Positions 63,340 through 64,000 of a DNA stretch of 64,000 nt are shown in pieces (position 1 is the stretch's first letter; every line of letters starts with the position of its first letter). The DNA comes from Spiroplasma endosymbiont of Amphimallon solstitiale (GTDB taxonomy: Bacteria; Bacillota_I; Bacilli_A; Mycoplasmatales; VBWQ01). The position numbers were made by a program, and so were the translations under genes. The notes under the pieces were generated by a model that was given only the letters and a program-made list of their open reading frames with translations, did no database searches and was not told the origin of the DNA. Location: positions 62,001-126,000 of the forward strand of contig NZ_OZ034999.1 in the NCBI RefSeq assembly GCF_964030965.1. The letters are read 5' to 3'.

Positions 63340-64000
63340 TTATTTATTAAAAAAATTAAACTTAAACTATTAACAAATCCAAATTTAGAAAGGAAGATTA
63401 AACATGAGTGCAAAATACAAATGAATTTATCAAAAAGAATACGCTAATATCAATCAATTAGTATTAGCACATATAAAGCAAAAATGAGAAAAATTAGATA
63501 GAAAATTTTTTAAAACAAGAGATAAAAATAAATATAAAATTGTTGATTATAAAGAAAGAAAAAGAAAAACAAAATATGGCATAGTAATTTATAAACGACG
63601 TATTTATGAATATTATAACATAGAATTACAAAAATGAGTACGTATTTGTTTAGTTGATGAAGAGTTAGAATTACCAAAATATAAAAGAATTGGAGAAGAC
63701 ATAGAACAAATTGTTATTGAATATTTTGCTGATGGAAAAAGATACAAAGATATTTGTGATATTTTAAAAGATGCTGGTTTAACTACAATGGATATTCATA
63801 GAATTTTTGAAAAACATAAAGTTTTTAATGAAAATGTAGCAAAAATTAAATTAGCAAAAAATCAACCTATTTATATCAGTATTGATGATGGACATCGAAA
63901 GTTTTGAGAATTTAAACGTAAAATTAATAAATATTCAATGCGTTTAGTAGCATTTTATACAGATAATATTAATCACAAATTAGTTAATAAAAGAGTTAAT
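63340..64000 (+). mobile_element. ISLre2 (UPF0236) element, 5' part, cut by window end
   Basis: Left boundary not fixed; it lies between the terminase start (63330) and the transposase ATG (63404). No other complete copy is available for comparison. It continues beyond the window. Confidence 0.7.
63404..64000 (+). CDS. ISLre2-family (UPF0236) transposase, N-terminal part
   Basis: About 199 residues visible. ATG 63404 after GAAAGGAAG. SAKYKWIYQKEYANINQLVL, KRRIYEYYNIELQKWVRICL, a helix-turn-helix-like RYKDICDILKDAGLTTMDIH, and YISIDDGHRKFWEFKRK (catalytic-region Asp residues), which overlaps the region at the window start. Intact as far as seen. Confidence 0.88.

Noticed and set aside
1-64000. 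tRNA and rRNA genes
   Set aside because: No T-loop motif in a foldable context and no rRNA-like sequence was noticed. A covariance-model scan would be needed to exclude a tRNA fully.

Overview
The window comes from a Mollicute, most likely a Spiroplasma. The DNA is extremely AT-rich, TGA is read as tryptophan in every real gene (capsid, terminase, NrdJ, GdpP and the transposases only read through that way), and the conserved core block rpsF-ssb-rpsR / gdpP-rplI-dnaB is of Firmicute/Mollicute type. The species cannot be settled from the sequence. The mobile load resembles that of arthropod-associated spiroplasmas.

Layout. 1-887: end of an ISLre2/UPF0236 element. 888-5465 (minus): prophage copy A, the 3' end of a structural operon (tail fibre, small membrane protein, portal, start of a large virion gene). 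5464-20420: an accessory island with a broken secreted protein gene, a PemK/MazF-like gene, an HMG-box gene split in two by a secreted trypsin-fold protease gene, a SemiSWEET, and a family of coiled-coil genes. Two of these share a duplicated 5' leader and two share an identical C-terminal pentapeptide. The island carries IS30, IS5, IS256 and many copies of a 163-bp MITE. 20472-32109: chromosomal core with a class II ribonucleotide reductase, a HEPN-like protein, a deoxynucleoside kinase, rpsF-ssb-rpsR, an IS30 copy, and gdpP-rplI-dnaB. 32185-34114: a repeat-containing lipoprotein gene split by an IS1595-type element. 34697-46330 (minus): prophage copy B, with an early block of about a dozen tiny genes including a RuvC-like resolvase, then capsid, a 565-aa virion protein and the tail fibre, which is fused to an ISLre2 fragment. 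46330-46950: a relatively GC-rich non-coding region with a strong hairpin whose loop can pair downstream. 47262-49219: a two-gene restriction-modification system. 50337-63330: prophage copy C, structural genes on the plus strand facing a minus-strand terminase. 63340-64000: start of another ISLre2.

How the parts relate. Copies A, B and C are the same kind of tailed phage, probably short-tailed because no tape-measure or tube genes were recognised. All three are inactivated by insertions. The main insertion agent is the 163-bp MITE: 14 full and 2 partial copies, each full copy flanked by an 8-bp direct repeat. Its ends match those of the single 1130-bp IS1595-type element, which also made an 8-bp repeat, so that IS is the likely transposase source. 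Nested insertions (MITE into IS30, IS5 and IS256; ISLre2 into MITE) show several waves. The least expected region is 9055-10123, where the two halves of a eukaryote-type HMG box flank an S1-family protease gene.
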